DNA from: Micromonosporaceae bacterium
GTDB lineage: Bacteria; Actinomycetota; Actinomycetes; Mycobacteriales; Micromonosporaceae
Length of the DNA stretch: 7,060 nt
Direction: 5' to 3'
NCBI GenBank assembly: GCA_019690055.1
Contig: JADGGF010000230.1
Coordinates: 1 to 7,060 of the forward strand
The position numbers and the translations under genes are program-made. The notes beneath the pieces are model-generated. The model saw only the letters and a list, made by a program, of their open reading frames with translations. It did not search any database and was not told the DNA's origin. This document shows positions 6,124 through 7,060 of this stretch, piece by piece. Every line of letters starts with the position of its first letter. Position 1 is the first letter of the stretch.

Positions 6124-6320
6124 ATCGTGCCCATGGTTGATGGAAGTCGGGTCTCGACCTCCGCGAGGCGTACGTTCTCCGCCCGCCCGTGCCGCAGGAC
6201 GGCCCGACCGTTGGCGGCCCGGACGTCGCGTACCCGGTTCGTGCGCGGGTCCGGCCTGGCCGCCGGGTAGCGCTCGCCGTCGTCCTCGGTCAGCGCGGGC
6301 GGAAACAGGACGCCCCGGGG
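6114..6320 (-). pseudogene. Remnant resembling the C-terminal part of a deazaflavin/F420-type nitroreductase
   Basis: Immediately after the TGA of the HAD gene the same frame continues for 68 codons to TAA at 6116-6114, with no start codon at its head. The first 58 or so codons have strong third-position G/C, as real genes here do; the rest (from about 6146) does not. The translation contains TNRVRDVRAANGRAVLRHGR and then ENVRLAEVE. This resembles the 'WVRNLRAAGGRAVLRRGR...VRLVEV' end of nitroreductase-family deazaflavin-dependent proteins, which are normally about 130-150 residues and begin well upstream of this motif. The N-terminal part is missing, as is the usual tail after the motif. I read it as a decayed fragment left by a deletion that placed the HAD gene against it. 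Stop-codon readthrough giving an extended HAD protein is a less likely alternative. The family match is from memory of the motif. Confidence 0.45.
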
Positions 6321-7016
6321 TCAGTGGCCGACGTCGTCGACGGCGTCGAGGAGGGCACGCGGGCGCTGAGCCGGCGGCAGGTGGGGCACGGCTCGGAACT
6401 CGCAGCCGATCGCGCTGGCCCCACCGTCGGCCACGGGGTCGTCGCCGACCATGAGGACGTCGTGGGGGTCGTGGCCGAGCAACGCGCAGGCTCGGTGGAA
6501 CAGCCGCGGGTCGGGCTTGATGAGGCCCTCCTCGTAAGAGAGCAGGTAGCCGCGCACCAGCGAGTCCACCCCGTGGTAGCGGAAGACCGGTCGCAGGTCC
6601 CAGCCGATGTTCGAGACCACCGCGACCGGCACCCCGCGCTCGGCGAGCAGGCGCAGGGCCGGCTCGGTGTCCGGGTACGGCCACCACGCCTCGGGCCGGG
6701 AGTTCCGCTCGTACAGTCGGTCCACCAGCCCGGGCCACGGCAGGTCGGCCCGCGAGATCAGTGCGGTGTAGGCGCGGCGGTGGGCCTCCGCCGTCGTGTC
6801 GCGGAGCTCCCACAGCTCGGCCAGCTCAGGGGGAACGGTGACCTTCGTGTGCCCGCCGGGCTGGCCTCCGGTCGCCTCCAGCGCCGCCGCGGCCTGGACG
6901 ATCTCACGGTCGCTGGCCGCGATACCCGCCTCGGCGAGCGCGCCGCGCAACCAGGACACCGTGTCTTCGCAGCGAAACAGTGTCCCAGAGAAATCGAAGA
7001 TCACTGCCTTGGCCAC
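6321..7016 (-). CDS. HAD-superfamily hydrolase (subfamily IA-like)
   Basis: A 231-residue soluble protein with all four HAD motif regions. Motif I is FDFSGTLF (7-14) with nucleophile D8, motif II is VVSN (133-136), motif III is Lys K167 in GLIKPDP, and motif IV is VGDDPVADGG (190-199) with D192 and D193 for magnesium. A helical cap domain of about residues 18-100 lies between motifs I and II, as in phosphoglycolate phosphatase-like proteins. The residue two after the nucleophile, usually the general-acid Asp of phosphatases, is Ser (S10), so the reaction may differ from simple phosphate ester hydrolysis. The start is GTG at 7016 with AGAGGA seven bases upstream. It is probably an independent unit from the transporter operon, separated from it by about 510 bases. 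The substrate cannot be told. Confidence 0.9.
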   Translation of the reverse strand: MAKAVIFDFSGTLFRCEDTVSWLRGALAEAGIAASDREIVQAAAALEATGGQPGGHTKVTVPPELAELWELRDTTAEAHRRAYTALISRADLPWPGLVDRLYERNSRPEAWWPYPDTEPALRLLAERGVPVAVVSNIGWDLRPVFRYHGVDSLVRGYLLSYEEGLIKPDPRLFHRACALLGHDPHDVLMVGDDPVADGGASAIGCEFRAVPHLPPAQRPRALLDAVDDVGH

Positions 7017-7023
7017 GCTGTGA

Positions 7024-7029
7024 TCCTCT
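7024..7029 (-). promoter_or_regulatory. Ribosome binding site AGAGGA for the HAD gene
   Basis: AGAGGA lies seven bases before the GTG at 7016 and supports that start. An ATG at 7033-7031 on the same strand is out of frame with the protein. I see no clear promoter in the remaining bases to the window edge. Confidence 0.6.
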
Positions 7030-7060
7030 CATGCCGGGTCCGTCTCCAAGACAAGAAGGC

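Noticed and set aside
6085..6813. A 242-residue minus-strand frame overlapping the HAD gene and the gap
   Set aside because: It is Arg/Pro/Gly-rich shadow in another frame of the HAD gene. The gene-like signal after 6321 lies in the HAD frame, not in this one.

Overview
The window is high-GC DNA (strong G/C preference at third codon positions, GTG as well as ATG starts, a TTGACN-N17-TANNNT-type promoter), which points to an actinobacterium. I cannot name the genus. Every gene I can support is on the minus strand, so the region reads right to left.

Right end (7060 to about 6320): a complete HAD-superfamily hydrolase gene. It has an Asp-x-Ser nucleophile motif instead of the usual Asp-x-Asp. 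Directly after its stop codon, in the same frame and without a start codon, is a stretch of about 58 codons. It resembles the C-terminal part of a deazaflavin/F420-type nitroreductase and is probably a gene remnant.

Middle (about 6123 to 5809): a non-coding regulatory stretch of roughly 300 bases. It contains a perfect 17-bp palindrome (GTTCCG-N5-CGGAAC, of the kind bound by IclR-family regulators), a second imperfect 20-bp dyad, and a good sigma-70 promoter (TTGACC-N17-TACCGT) about 70 bases before the first transporter gene.

Left (5808 to 100): one tightly packed six-gene operon. The order is permease 1 (OppB/DppB type), permease 2 (OppC/DppC type), ATPase 1 (OppD/DppD type), ATPase 2 (OppF/DppF type), a two-domain VOC (glyoxalase/dioxygenase fold) protein, and a 239-residue beta-rich protein of unknown function. 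Neighbouring genes overlap by 4, 4, 8 and 4 bases, and one pair is separated by 11 bases, so all six are probably co-transcribed and translationally coupled. The four transporter genes make a complete inner-membrane and ATPase core of a peptide/nickel-family (PepT, TC 3.A.1.5) importer, but no substrate-binding protein is encoded in the window. The last two genes suggest that uptake is linked to processing a particular small molecule rather than to general peptide nutrition. That link is inference.

Left edge (1 to 99): no gene. The operon transcript here is very rich in C and poor in G, as in Rho-dependent termination regions. Apart from the unusual operon composition, the window looks like ordinary actinobacterial accessory metabolism. 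I saw no CRISPR array, insertion sequence, tRNA or rRNA.
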